Source: Bacteroidales bacterium
Lineage (GTDB): Bacteria > Bacteroidota > Bacteroidia > Bacteroidales > UBA932
Direction of reading: 5' to 3'
NCBI GenBank assembly: GCA_024693285.1
Contig: JAILLE010000044.1
Location: forward strand, 41,945-105,944
Length of the DNA stretch: 64,000 nucleotides
The notes below the pieces were generated by a model that saw nothing but the letters and a program-made list of their open reading frames with translations, did not search any database and had not been told where the DNA came from. Shown piece by piece: positions 27,466-35,446 of this stretch (its first letter is position 1; each line of letters begins with the position of its first letter). Made by a program: the position numbers and the translations under genes.

Positions 27466-29139
27466 ATGCGACGGCTTAGGTTTATCCTGGGCGTCGTCCT
27501 TATCTGTCTATCCGTTCCCTCTCTGGCCGAAAACCAGGTTGAGTCGGTGCGGATAGATGTTGAGTTACAGGACGACGGTTCGGCGTTTGTTAAAGAGACA
27601 TGGGTCATTGATGTCGATAGCGATATCACCGAATGGTACCTCGGAAAGGAGAATCTCGGCAAGATGAAGATCCTTGACCTTGGAGTCACAGATGAGTCCG
27701 GTACGGAATTCTTCAACGAGGGAACCAATTGGAACATAAACCGTAGCCGTGAGAAAAAGGCTTTCCGGTGCGGTCTTGTCAAAAAGTCTGATGGCTATGA
27801 GGTTTGCTGGGGAGTGGGCAGTAACGGGCTCCATACCTTCACTGTCACATACACTCTCACCGGCCTTGTGAAGGGTTATTCTGACAAGGATGGATTCAAC
27901 TTCCAGTTCATCACCTCAACTGATAACGGGATTGACGATGTCTCTTTGACAATTCGTAAGAACGGCACTATCCTCACTCCCGAGAACACTCTCCTGTGGG
28001 GCTTCGGCTTCCATGGCGAAGCTGAGGTTGTGGACGGTGCGGCCAAGTACTGGTCCACCGAACCGTTCTCCAGCAGGAGCACCCTAATCGCCCTTCTCGG
28101 GTTTGAGAAAGGTATATTCACTCCCGAGTTGACTGAGGACAAGACTTTTGATGATGTGAGAAAGAAGGCTCTCAAAGGAAGTGAATACAAAAAAGATAAC
28201 AATTTCTTCGAAAAAGTCTTTGACTTCCTTCTCTTCGCTTTTCTCGGGCTTATCAGCCTGGCACTGGTAGGTGGATTGATCTGGGCGGAGATCAGCAACA
28301 AAAAGCGTCGTAAAGAGCTTCTTGGTGGCAAGGAAAGCGATGTCGACTGGTTCAGGGGAGTTCCCGTGGACGGAGATCTCAAGAGAGCCTCTAATATAAT
28401 CAGGCTCATCTCACAAAAGACATTCTCAACCAATACCGGACAGCAGGAGAGCGAGAGGTTGATCTCCGCCTACATGATGCGGCTTTTCTACCGTGGAGCT
28501 TTCCAGCTTGTCCCCCAGCTCAGCGGCGACCCGGCATTCAAAATCAATGAACTGACCCTCACCGACAATGACGTTTCCGGGACAGATCTCAACATGGAGC
28601 TCGACCTGTATAATTTCTTCAAGGAGGCTGCTGGAGATGACTCCATCCTCCAGAAAAAGGAGCTTAGGAAATGGGCCAACAAGCACGGGAAAAAGATCTA
28701 CAATTGGCAGAATAAGATCAAAGACTCCTCTATAACCTTAAAGACTCTCACCGCGAAGGAAGTGCGGGAAGTATTCGGACTCAAGAAGTTCCTCAAGGAC
28801 TTCACCCTCATCCAGGACAGGGGCGCTGTTGAGGTCGGGCTATGGAACAACTACCTGATTTTCGCGTCACTCTACGGAATAGCCGAGCAGGTCTACAAGG
28901 ATTTCAAGAAAGTCTGCCCTGAGTATTTCACCTTGTCCAAGACCATGGAGCAGTTCCAGGATGTGACACCTACTGTCATGTGGAGCACATTCAACGACTC
29001 GACACGTTATTTCAACCGTGCGGCCTCAAGCTATGCCGCCAGCAAGAGCAGTGGCAGTGGCTGGAGCGGTGGCGGAGGTCACACCTCCTTCGGTGGCGGT
29101 GGCGGCTTCTCCGGCGGCGGCCACTCCGGCGGAAGATAA
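27466..29139 (+). CDS. DUF2207 membrane protein (LemA partner)
   Basis: The 557-residue protein has a signal peptide (about 1-20), an extracytoplasmic beta-rich DUF2207 domain (about 22-225), a transmembrane helix near 245-270, a cytoplasmic domain, and a Gly/Ser/His-rich tail (SGGGGHTSFGGGGGFSGGG) of about 30 residues. This architecture matches the YciQ-like proteins that travel with LemA. The Gly-rich tail, like that of TPM-domain proteins in the same neighbourhoods, is typical. Function unknown; an envelope-maintenance role is inferred from the pair. Confidence 0.88.
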   Translation: MRRLRFILGVVLICLSVPSLAENQVESVRIDVELQDDGSAFVKETWVIDVDSDITEWYLGKENLGKMKILDLGVTDESGTEFFNEGTNWNINRSREKKAFRCGLVKKSDGYEVCWGVGSNGLHTFTVTYTLTGLVKGYSDKDGFNFQFITSTDNGIDDVSLTIRKNGTILTPENTLLWGFGFHGEAEVVDGAAKYWSTEPFSSRSTLIALLGFEKGIFTPELTEDKTFDDVRKKALKGSEYKKDNNFFEKVFDFLLFAFLGLISLALVGGLIWAEISNKKRRKELLGGKESDVDWFRGVPVDGDLKRASNIIRLISQKTFSTNTGQQESERLISAYMMRLFYRGAFQLVPQLSGDPAFKINELTLTDNDVSGTDLNMELDLYNFFKEAAGDDSILQKKELRKWANKHGKKIYNWQNKIKDSSITLKTLTAKEVREVFGLKKFLKDFTLIQDRGAVEVGLWNNYLIFASLYGIAEQVYKDFKKVCPEYFTLSKTMEQFQDVTPTVMWSTFNDSTRYFNRAASSYAASKSSGSGWSGGGGHTSFGGGGGFSGGGHSGGR

Positions 29140-29144
29140 TACAC

Positions 29145-29167
29145 GGAAACGACATTGTCGTTTTCCC
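29145..29167 (+). terminator. Imperfect hairpin after the DUF2207 gene
   Basis: GGAAACGACA pairs with TGTCGTTTTCC with a one-base bulge and almost no loop. The T-run lies within the stem, so termination strength is uncertain. Confidence 0.45.
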
Positions 29168-29177
29168 GTAAATGCAC

Positions 29178-29185
29178 TATTTTTG
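29178..29185 (+). promoter_or_regulatory. -7 promoter box of the TPR-envC-tsaE operon
   Basis: TATTTTTG is an exact match, 37 bases before the ATG of the TPR gene. Confidence 0.5.
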
Positions 29186-29222
29186 CATAATGTCTTCCGG
29201 CTGAAAAAGACGTGTCTTCAAT

Positions 29223-30890
29223 ATGAGATTAGTTAGAAGAATAATAGTGTCTTTGATTGTCCTGACCGCCCTTGGAGCGGGGCAGGCATATTCGCAGACA
29301 AAAGATAACTGGAGACTTGACGGAAGGCTTATCGACGCGGTTGGCGCTATGAGCGACGGGCAGTTCGATAAAGCCACCAAACTGCTGGACGAGATTGTGA
29401 TCGCCGATCCCGGCAATGACGCCGCATGGTATTACAAGGGTATGTGCGCCCTCTATGTAAGAGATGTCAAAGGAGCTCAGAACGCTCTCAAGAAAGCTTC
29501 CGAGATCGACCCCGCCAACTATTGGTACAAGGACAGGCTCGCCCTGGCATATTCAATGACCGGGGAGGATGACTTGACCATCGCCACCTACGAGGAACTT
29601 CTCAAGGAATATCCCAAAAAGAACGATATCTATTTCTCATTGGTCAACCTCTATTTGAAAGGAAACCAATTTGATAAGGCGCTCGCCGCTATGGACCAGA
29701 TCGAGGCTGTCTTCGGCAAGAACGAGAGTGTGACCGCCACAAAATACGACATCCTTCTCCGCCAGAATAAACCTGCGGAAGCGCTCAAGGTCCTTCAGGA
29801 TTATAATAAGGAATATTCATCGGCCTTCGTGCTGACCAAACTCGGAGACCATACTCTGGCCGAGTACAATGACAGCCTGGCCTTGGTTTATTATAAGGAA
29901 GCTCTTGATCTTCAAGGAGATTACATCCCCGCTCTCCTCGGCGAGGGTGAGGTGTACCGCATCAGGAGAAACTATGGGGACTACTTCTCCGTCCTGGACA
30001 AGTTCGTGGATGACGGACAGACGGAACCCCAGGCCAAGGCGCAATACCTGGGAATGCTGCTCCAGCGGTCTGAGCCGAGATTCGTGCAGAGTTTCAGGCC
30101 GAGGCTGGATTCGCTGTACGACACTATGGTCGCCAGACATCCCTCCGACAGCACAGTCCTCAAGTCCGCCGGCATGTACTATTATGCCACACAGAGGATC
30201 GATAAGGCCAAGGACCTCATCCGCCTCAACATGGAGAAAAATCCCGGAAGTCTCGACGCCACAGCTACTTACGTTCAATTGCTCGGATACCAGAGCGACT
30301 GGGATGCCTTGATCACTGCCTCCGACAGCGCCCTCGTGAGATTCCCTAAGGAGGTCTCGTTCTACGAGATGAAAAATGCCGCCCTCTACAATAAGAAAGA
30401 CTGGCAGGGAATCATAGACAACAGCAGGAAGATGATCGAAATGGCTCCTGGAGACACCTCTGTGACTATTCCCGCTCTGGCGAATATCGGGGACATGTAC
30501 TATGAGATGGGTAACGAGAAAGAGGCTTTCACATATTACAAACAAGTCTTGAAAGCCAATCCCGATTACAGCCCGACTCTCAACAACTACGCCTACTACC
30601 TCGCTCTCAAAGGCAAGAGCCTCAAGAAGGCCTGCGCCATGAGCAAAAAGACGGTGGACAGGAACCCCGACAACTCCACTTATCTCGACACTTATGGATG
30701 GATCCTCCATTTGCTGGGGAAGAACCAGGACGCCAAGGCTGTGTTCAAGAGGGCTATGATTTACGGGGCCAAGGACAGCGCCACGAGCCTGGGTCATTAC
30801 GCCGCGGTGCTTGAGGCGCTTGGCGAATATGATCTAGCCAAGGTTTACAGGACCCAGGAGGCTAACAAGAAAGCGGAGTGCAAGGATTGA
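29223..30890 (+). CDS. Periplasmic tetratricopeptide repeat protein
   Basis: The 555-residue protein has a signal peptide (about 1-25, ending AYSQ) and repeated helical pairs over its whole length, for example DAAWYYKGMCALYVRDVKGA, ANYWYKDRLALAYSMTGED and TYLDTYGWILHLLGKNQDA. About ten or more TPR units can be drawn. It is a scaffold for protein-protein contacts, probably in the periplasm. Its stop codon shares one base with the start of the EnvC-like gene (TGATG), so the two are translationally coupled, which suggests a shared role in cell-wall processing. Confidence 0.85.
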   Translation: MRLVRRIIVSLIVLTALGAGQAYSQTKDNWRLDGRLIDAVGAMSDGQFDKATKLLDEIVIADPGNDAAWYYKGMCALYVRDVKGAQNALKKASEIDPANYWYKDRLALAYSMTGEDDLTIATYEELLKEYPKKNDIYFSLVNLYLKGNQFDKALAAMDQIEAVFGKNESVTATKYDILLRQNKPAEALKVLQDYNKEYSSAFVLTKLGDHTLAEYNDSLALVYYKEALDLQGDYIPALLGEGEVYRIRRNYGDYFSVLDKFVDDGQTEPQAKAQYLGMLLQRSEPRFVQSFRPRLDSLYDTMVARHPSDSTVLKSAGMYYYATQRIDKAKDLIRLNMEKNPGSLDATATYVQLLGYQSDWDALITASDSALVRFPKEVSFYEMKNAALYNKKDWQGIIDNSRKMIEMAPGDTSVTIPALANIGDMYYEMGNEKEAFTYYKQVLKANPDYSPTLNNYAYYLALKGKSLKKACAMSKKTVDRNPDNSTYLDTYGWILHLLGKNQDAKAVFKRAMIYGAKDSATSLGHYAAVLEALGEYDLAKVYRTQEANKKAECKD

Positions 30891-32104
30891 TGAGAAGGTT
30901 CGCGGGAATATTCATTGCCATCATCCTGGCTTTTCTGGCCGGGACTTTGACCGCATATTCCCAAGACACCAAGGCCCAGGAATCAAGGAGGGCCAGGCTT
31001 CAGAAAGAGATCGCCATCCTTGACGGGCAGATAAAGGCTATAACCACCAAGAGCGTCAACGCCCTCAACCAGCTCACATTGATCCGAAAGAAGGTGGACG
31101 CCAGGAAGGAACTGGTGGCGGAGAGCGACCGTGACATCGCCGGACTTAACTCAGCGATATCCGCCAAAGAGAAAGATATAAAGGTAATGCAGGCCAAGCT
31201 GGACACTCTTTCTGATTACTATGAGAGGCTTGTCCGGAGCGCCTACAAGAACCGCAACGCCAAAGTCTGGTACATGTATATCCTCGCGAGCGATAATGTT
31301 GGCCAGGCTTTCCGCAGATACGGCTACCTTCGTGACCTTTCCAAGCAAATGAATATACAGGCGGAGAAGATCATTGCCACGAAGGACACTCTGGAAAAAG
31401 AAAGGTCCGCACTCGCCCAGCTGAAGAAAGACGCCGAGGCTTTAAGGAGCGAGAGGCTCGCGGATATGGGTAAACTCCAGGCAGAGCAGAACGACTCCCA
31501 GAAGCTCGTCAACCAGCTTAAGAAAGACAAGAAGAAATACCAGCAGGACCTCTCTAAGAAGCAGAAGGAAGTCGAGGCCCTGAACAGGGAAATCCAAAGG
31601 ATAATCAACCAGGCCCTGAACGAGAAATCCGGCTCAAAGGGATCCGGAAAGACCACCTCAAAAGAGCCTGCCAAGCCGATTGACTACACTCTGGCTAAGA
31701 AGTTCGAGTCTAATAAAGGGAAACTGCCTTGGCCAGCGGAAGGAGCTGTGGTTGAGCACTATGGGCAAAGGTACGACCCCGTCTACCCTAATCTCAAACT
31801 CCCCTTCAACAACGGTATTTCCATAGCTATGGGGCAAGGTTCATCAATTAAAGCCGTGTTTGACGGCGAGGTGAAACAGATAGTCGTGATGCCTGGCTAC
31901 AACAAGTGCGTCCTTGTCCAGCACGGAAATTACTTCTCGTTCTACTGCAAGATGGGGAATGTCACTGTCAAGAAAGGCGACAAGGTCAGCACGGGACAGA
32001 GCATCGGTACAGTTGACACTATCGGCGGAGAGACCCAGCTTCACTTCCAGATATGGTCCGGAAAGACTCCGCAGAACCCCGAGACATGGCTACGGCCGAG
32101 ATAA
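30890..32104 (+). CDS. EnvC-like murein hydrolase activator with degenerate LytM domain
   Basis: The 404-residue protein starts at the ATG overlapping the TPR gene stop. It has a signal peptide (to about AYSQ), a long coiled coil (about 30-245) rich in Lys and Glu, and a C-terminal LytM/M23 domain (about 280-400). The usual zinc ligands are missing: the HxGxD site reads NNGIS, the YAH site reads YCK, and the HxH site reads QLHF. The layout and lost ligands match EnvC, which activates cell-division amidases rather than cutting peptidoglycan itself. Its stop codon overlaps the tsaE start by one base. Confidence 0.88.
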   Translation: MRRFAGIFIAIILAFLAGTLTAYSQDTKAQESRRARLQKEIAILDGQIKAITTKSVNALNQLTLIRKKVDARKELVAESDRDIAGLNSAISAKEKDIKVMQAKLDTLSDYYERLVRSAYKNRNAKVWYMYILASDNVGQAFRRYGYLRDLSKQMNIQAEKIIATKDTLEKERSALAQLKKDAEALRSERLADMGKLQAEQNDSQKLVNQLKKDKKKYQQDLSKKQKEVEALNREIQRIINQALNEKSGSKGSGKTTSKEPAKPIDYTLAKKFESNKGKLPWPAEGAVVEHYGQRYDPVYPNLKLPFNNGISIAMGQGSSIKAVFDGEVKQIVVMPGYNKCVLVQHGNYFSFYCKMGNVTVKKGDKVSTGQSIGTVDTIGGETQLHFQIWSGKTPQNPETWLRPR

Positions 32105-32535
32105 TGAGACACACAATCACCATAAAGAATCTCCAGGACATCGACAGGGCTGCCGGTGAGTTCCTTACCGAAATCGGAGACAATAAGATTATTGCCTTCT
32201 ACGCTCCGATGGGCGCTGGAAAAACCACTTTCACGACCGCTTTATGCCGCCGTCTCGGTGTCCGGGAAGACGCCGTCAGCTCACCCACATTCGCTATCGT
32301 CAACGAATATAAGACCGGGGACGGGACTCCCCTGTTCCATTTCGATTTCTATAGGGTCACAAAGGTCGCCGAAGCGTTTGACATCGGTTTTTATGACTAT
32401 ATCGACAGCGGATTCCCCTGCATAATCGAATGGCCAGAAAACATTGAGGAAATCCTTCCCGAGGAGACTCTCAAGGTGACCATAACGGTCAATCCTGACG
32501 AGTCCAGGACAATCAGTTGGGATTCCCAGGATTGA
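32104..32535 (+). CDS. tsaE: tRNA threonylcarbamoyladenosine ATPase TsaE
   Basis: The 143-residue protein has a P-loop APMGAGKTTF near residue 35, SSPTFAIVNEY (switch-like motif), HFDFYR and IIEWPENI, all signatures of TsaE (YjeE). TsaE assists TsaB/TsaD in making the t6A modification on tRNAs that read ANN codons, in the cytoplasm. The start is the ATG that overlaps the upstream stop; upstream extension is not supported. The 3' end overlaps the convergent gene by 23 bases. Confidence 0.95.
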   Translation: MRHTITIKNLQDIDRAAGEFLTEIGDNKIIAFYAPMGAGKTTFTTALCRRLGVREDAVSSPTFAIVNEYKTGDGTPLFHFDFYRVTKVAEAFDIGFYDYIDSGFPCIIEWPENIEEILPEETLKVTITVNPDESRTISWDSQD

Positions 32536-33334
32536 GTCCGGGCTTTAGCAATTCCTCTAAAGACTCAGAGAACCTCTTGACAGACAGTTCGTTCGCCTCT
32601 TCAACCGAGGCGATATTATTTGATATATTCCCTTTCAGGAAGGTCTCGTTAAGGAGCAATCCTCCACCAAGCAAGCCGGTCACCCAATCATGGCCGATAA
32701 TCTCAAAGGCGGTGAAACCGGCGGCTCCAACATTAAGCAACATGGATAAAAGTCCAACCCAAGGACGTCCAAGATAGATTTGGCCGGCTGGAGGGATAAA
32801 TGACAACGCGGCGGCAGTACCTTCCCTCTTAATCCTTGGAACCTTTTTGAACAAAGACTCCACCGCCGCCTTTTCAGACCGCGTGGAGACGGCTCTAAGC
32901 GCCTGCTCATGAGATTCCGCGAATCTTCTCGAAGCCGCGAGAAGAACAGAATACAATGCTGGATGGTTCTCAGCCGAACCGCTTTCCTCAAGGAAACCCA
33001 AAGCGGCCCCGTTATCTCCCAGCTCCTTGGAATACAATGATTTGAGCATCAAAATATCTGAAGCCTTATCTGAAGAAAGAAGATACATCCGGATCCTGTC
33101 CAAAGTCCTTAAGGCCTCGCCATACGATCCCGACCGAGCCAGACAAGCGGCTTTTGAGACCAAAGCATCCTGGACCACGACCGGATCGTCAGAGGAATAC
33201 ACCACCATCTCCCACCGGAGTGCCTCCTCCAGCGGGTCGTCCCGATCCACTTCTTGCCCCTTAACGGAAAACGGTACGAAGAGGAAGATGCAGATGATAG
33301 ACAATAGCGGTGTTCTCAGCTGTGATCCTATCAT
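32513..33334 (-). CDS. Envelope protein with helical repeats and C-terminal membrane part
   Basis: The 273-residue protein has a signal peptide ending near VKGQ, helical repeats over about residues 35-165 (SYGEALRTLDRIR, ALGFLEESGS), then a membrane segment with ALSFIPPAGQIYLGRPWVGLLSM. The last motif resembles the DUF5683/TM2-like 'PGxGQxY.GR' membrane patch and recurs in the next upstream protein. I recognise no defined function. The ATG at 33334 is preferred over a TTG three codons earlier. Its 5' end overlaps the upstream gene by about 74 bases, so it is the last gene of a four-gene operon. Confidence 0.7.
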   Translation of the reverse strand: MIGSQLRTPLLSIICIFLFVPFSVKGQEVDRDDPLEEALRWEMVVYSSDDPVVVQDALVSKAACLARSGSYGEALRTLDRIRMYLLSSDKASDILMLKSLYSKELGDNGAALGFLEESGSAENHPALYSVLLAASRRFAESHEQALRAVSTRSEKAAVESLFKKVPRIKREGTAAALSFIPPAGQIYLGRPWVGLLSMLLNVGAAGFTAFEIIGHDWVTGLLGGGLLLNETFLKGNISNNIASVEEANELSVKRFSESLEELLKPGLNPGNPN

Positions 33335-34250
33335 TGTTCTCAATGCTTACAGACATATAACTACCATAAATATTCCCGAGATAGAAAGTCGCGCAGAGGG
33401 ATCCCGCAAGGATTGTCCTCCAATCCTTCCCTCCATGCCTGACCCAATTCTCGGCAGTAATCGCCCCTAAAGAGCCTACCGTCAAGAAAGCGGCTACACC
33501 TTCACCGAGTCTTCCGGCATAGACTTTTCCCGCTCCCGGGATAACCGCAGAGGCGAGGGCGGCCACACCAGCATGTTTGCTTTTGGAGCTGAAACGCCTT
33601 TGTCCTATCTCAGACAAGACTCTCTCACTTTCCGCCAACGCATAGTCCCCGAATGTGAAGGAGGAACTGTGCCGAAGCCATTCATCTTCTTTACCCCTAA
33701 GTAACGAAAGACCAGCGGCTTGTAGGGCGGTCAGCTCAGCATAAGGCCCGCCTTCCGAGAAACGGGGCTGGATTGACGGAGGGGACAACAGGCCGTAAGC
33801 CTTATCGTATTCCCCCGCACTTGTTAGTGACACGACCTGATAATAGAATGACTCGGGACCGAAAGGAGAGTCGAATGGGACTTTCCCGAACAACTCTGAC
33901 GCCTGAGCCAATTTAAGATCCGAGAATAGAACCGTGGCTCTTAAGAAATCCAAGGTGTCAGAAGGAGCATAACTTCCGAGGACCAGAGTCTTGGCGTCAG
34001 TCCGGAAATCGTTATCTTTCAGATAATTGAAAAAATCATAATCCTCTGATATATTCCTTTCTCCATATTCTGGAAACTGGATTCTGGACGTGTCGGCTAC
34101 CGGGATGGTAGGAACTTCTCGAGCCGAAACACGACCTATACGTGAGGAGGACATAATCCGGTCCGGCAAGCTAAGGATGCCCCGGACCTGGCCTTGAGCG
34201 GGAAACGATAAGGCTAAGAGGAGTATAATGATATGGATGCGGCGTGGCAT
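33261..34250 (-). CDS. Envelope protein paralogous to its downstream neighbour
   Basis: The 329-residue protein has an N-terminal hydrophobic signal (IHIIILLLALSFPAQGQ), a central region with helical repeats, and a C-terminal membrane patch ASAVIPGAGKVYAGRLGEG. That patch matches the SFIPPAGQIYLGRPWVG patch of the next gene product, so both belong to one family. The start is placed at MPRRIHIII because a longer frame lacks a signal peptide and would overlap the preceding gene. Function unknown. Confidence 0.7.
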   Translation of the reverse strand: MPRRIHIIILLLALSFPAQGQVRGILSLPDRIMSSSRIGRVSAREVPTIPVADTSRIQFPEYGERNISEDYDFFNYLKDNDFRTDAKTLVLGSYAPSDTLDFLRATVLFSDLKLAQASELFGKVPFDSPFGPESFYYQVVSLTSAGEYDKAYGLLSPPSIQPRFSEGGPYAELTALQAAGLSLLRGKEDEWLRHSSSFTFGDYALAESERVLSEIGQRRFSSKSKHAGVAALASAVIPGAGKVYAGRLGEGVAAFLTVGSLGAITAENWVRHGGKDWRTILAGSLCATFYLGNIYGSYMSVSIENNDRITAENTAIVYHLHLPLRTVFR

Positions 34251-34257
34251 GGTGATG

Positions 34258-34968
34258 TCACTTCCTGCCGGCCGGAAGGTTTTTGACTGGCTTGGCACCG
34301 GCCGGTACCTGGAAATCAAACATCGGATCCTGCCCGTCAACTTTGACATCGGAATAGATTGTGCGGACCAGCGTGGAGTCTTTCTTGGATGTGAACTGGA
34401 CGGAGGTCACCCGGAGAGGCAACATCATATTGCCCAGACGGGAATATGAGGAAAGGTAAACCTTGCTCACAACCGCTCCGCCGTCATTGTAATAGGCCAG
34501 ATATATAGGCAGATAATTCTCCTGGACAAGTTCAACCTTCGCCACTCCCTTTCCTGGAGAAGACGGGACATAGGTTCTCTTTACGATACCCCCATCCTCG
34601 CGGACGGTTCCCGCCAATTTGTAACCGTAAAGACCGAGTCCCATGTCATCTCCACGGCCGGAAAGGAAAAGATACAAGATATTGTCCCTATCGCTGAAAT
34701 CCTCTTTCCGTTCGGAATAGACCTCATTTGTACCAGGGTAATAAATCTTGAACTCTCCGTCAGGATTGGTGATGGTGTAATATTGGTCAGGAGACTCGAA
34801 AACCTGGACAAGGCGGCCTGAGGACGTGCAATAAACTTTACTGGCGACTGTCGTGACCTTGCCCCCATATAAAGTTTTCACCTCCATCCCGGCCGAGACC
34901 CTTCTTTGGGCCATCAAACTTGGGATGGAGATGAGAATAAATGCTGTTATGAGCAGCCGGCGCGGCAT
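34258..34968 (-). CDS. LolA-like outer-membrane lipoprotein carrier domain protein
   Basis: The 236-residue protein has a signal peptide (about 1-20, ending LMAQ) and a beta-rich body: KVYCTSSGRLVQVFESPDQYYTITNPDGE and FDFQVPAGAKPV at the end. These features resemble the half-barrel LolA/LolB fold used to carry lipids or lipoproteins across the periplasm. The family assignment is inferred from pattern. Its ATG shares one base with the stop of the TM2 gene, which implies coupled translation. Confidence 0.62.
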   Translation of the reverse strand: MPRRLLITAFILISIPSLMAQRRVSAGMEVKTLYGGKVTTVASKVYCTSSGRLVQVFESPDQYYTITNPDGEFKIYYPGTNEVYSERKEDFSDRDNILYLFLSGRGDDMGLGLYGYKLAGTVREDGGIVKRTYVPSSPGKGVAKVELVQENYLPIYLAYYNDGGAVVSKVYLSSYSRLGNMMLPLRVTSVQFTSKKDSTLVRTIYSDVKVDGQDPMFDFQVPAGAKPVKNLPAGRK

Positions 34969-35393
34969 TAACCCCACATGAAGAATGAGGTATTGCCGCA
35001 GTACCTGGCAATCGAGTTATCCTCCACCGTTGCCACAATCTCAACGATAAGGTCAACAAACGGGACGATACCGAAGATTCCGCCTACAGTGAATGTGTAG
35101 ATCGCCCACATCCAGGGACGGGTGCCCATATAGTGACGATGGACGCCGAATCCTCCGAGGAAGAAAGTCAGGAGGATAGCTCCAACGGGGCTCTTGCCGG
35201 CAGAAACTGTTGCCGAAGCGGGCATCCCGGCCGGGAGCTGGGCGGGAATCTCCGCCAGCAGGGCATAGGGAGAAACGGCGACGGCATTCTCGATGGCGAA
35301 ATCAACAGAAGCCTCGTCAAGTTTGTAAGGGTTGGCGGAGGCTACAGTCGTGATCGCGAAGAAAGCGACCAATACAATCAGTAATCTCTTCAT
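34968..35393 (-). CDS. TM2-domain membrane protein
   Basis: The 141-residue protein has a signal peptide (to about ASAN) and two closely spaced hydrophobic helices with FFLGGFGVHRHYMG and GGIFGIVPFVDLIV, the TM2 domain signature. The start at MKRLLIVLVAFF (35393) fits the signal peptide. The promoter box TATATTTG lies 22 bases upstream. First gene of an operon for four envelope proteins; function unknown. Confidence 0.88.
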   Translation of the reverse strand: MKRLLIVLVAFFAITTVASANPYKLDEASVDFAIENAVAVSPYALLAEIPAQLPAGMPASATVSAGKSPVGAILLTFFLGGFGVHRHYMGTRPWMWAIYTFTVGGIFGIVPFVDLIVEIVATVEDNSIARYCGNTSFFMWG

Positions 35394-35415
35394 AACAAAT
35401 AATGGTTTTAACACA

Positions 35416-35423
35416 CAAATATA
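35416..35423 (-). promoter_or_regulatory. -7 promoter box of the TM2 operon
   Basis: The minus strand reads TATATTTG, exact consensus, about 22 bases from the start codon. Confidence 0.58.
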
Positions 35424-35446
35424 ACCTTTTTTAATGACATTATCCA

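Noticed and set aside
29817..30797. 326-codon minus-strand frame opposite the TPR gene
   Set aside because: The TPR repeats on the plus strand are unmistakable, and the reverse frame has no recognisable family.
30890..32104. Active M23 endopeptidase
   Set aside because: All zinc ligands are replaced, so an activator role is more likely.
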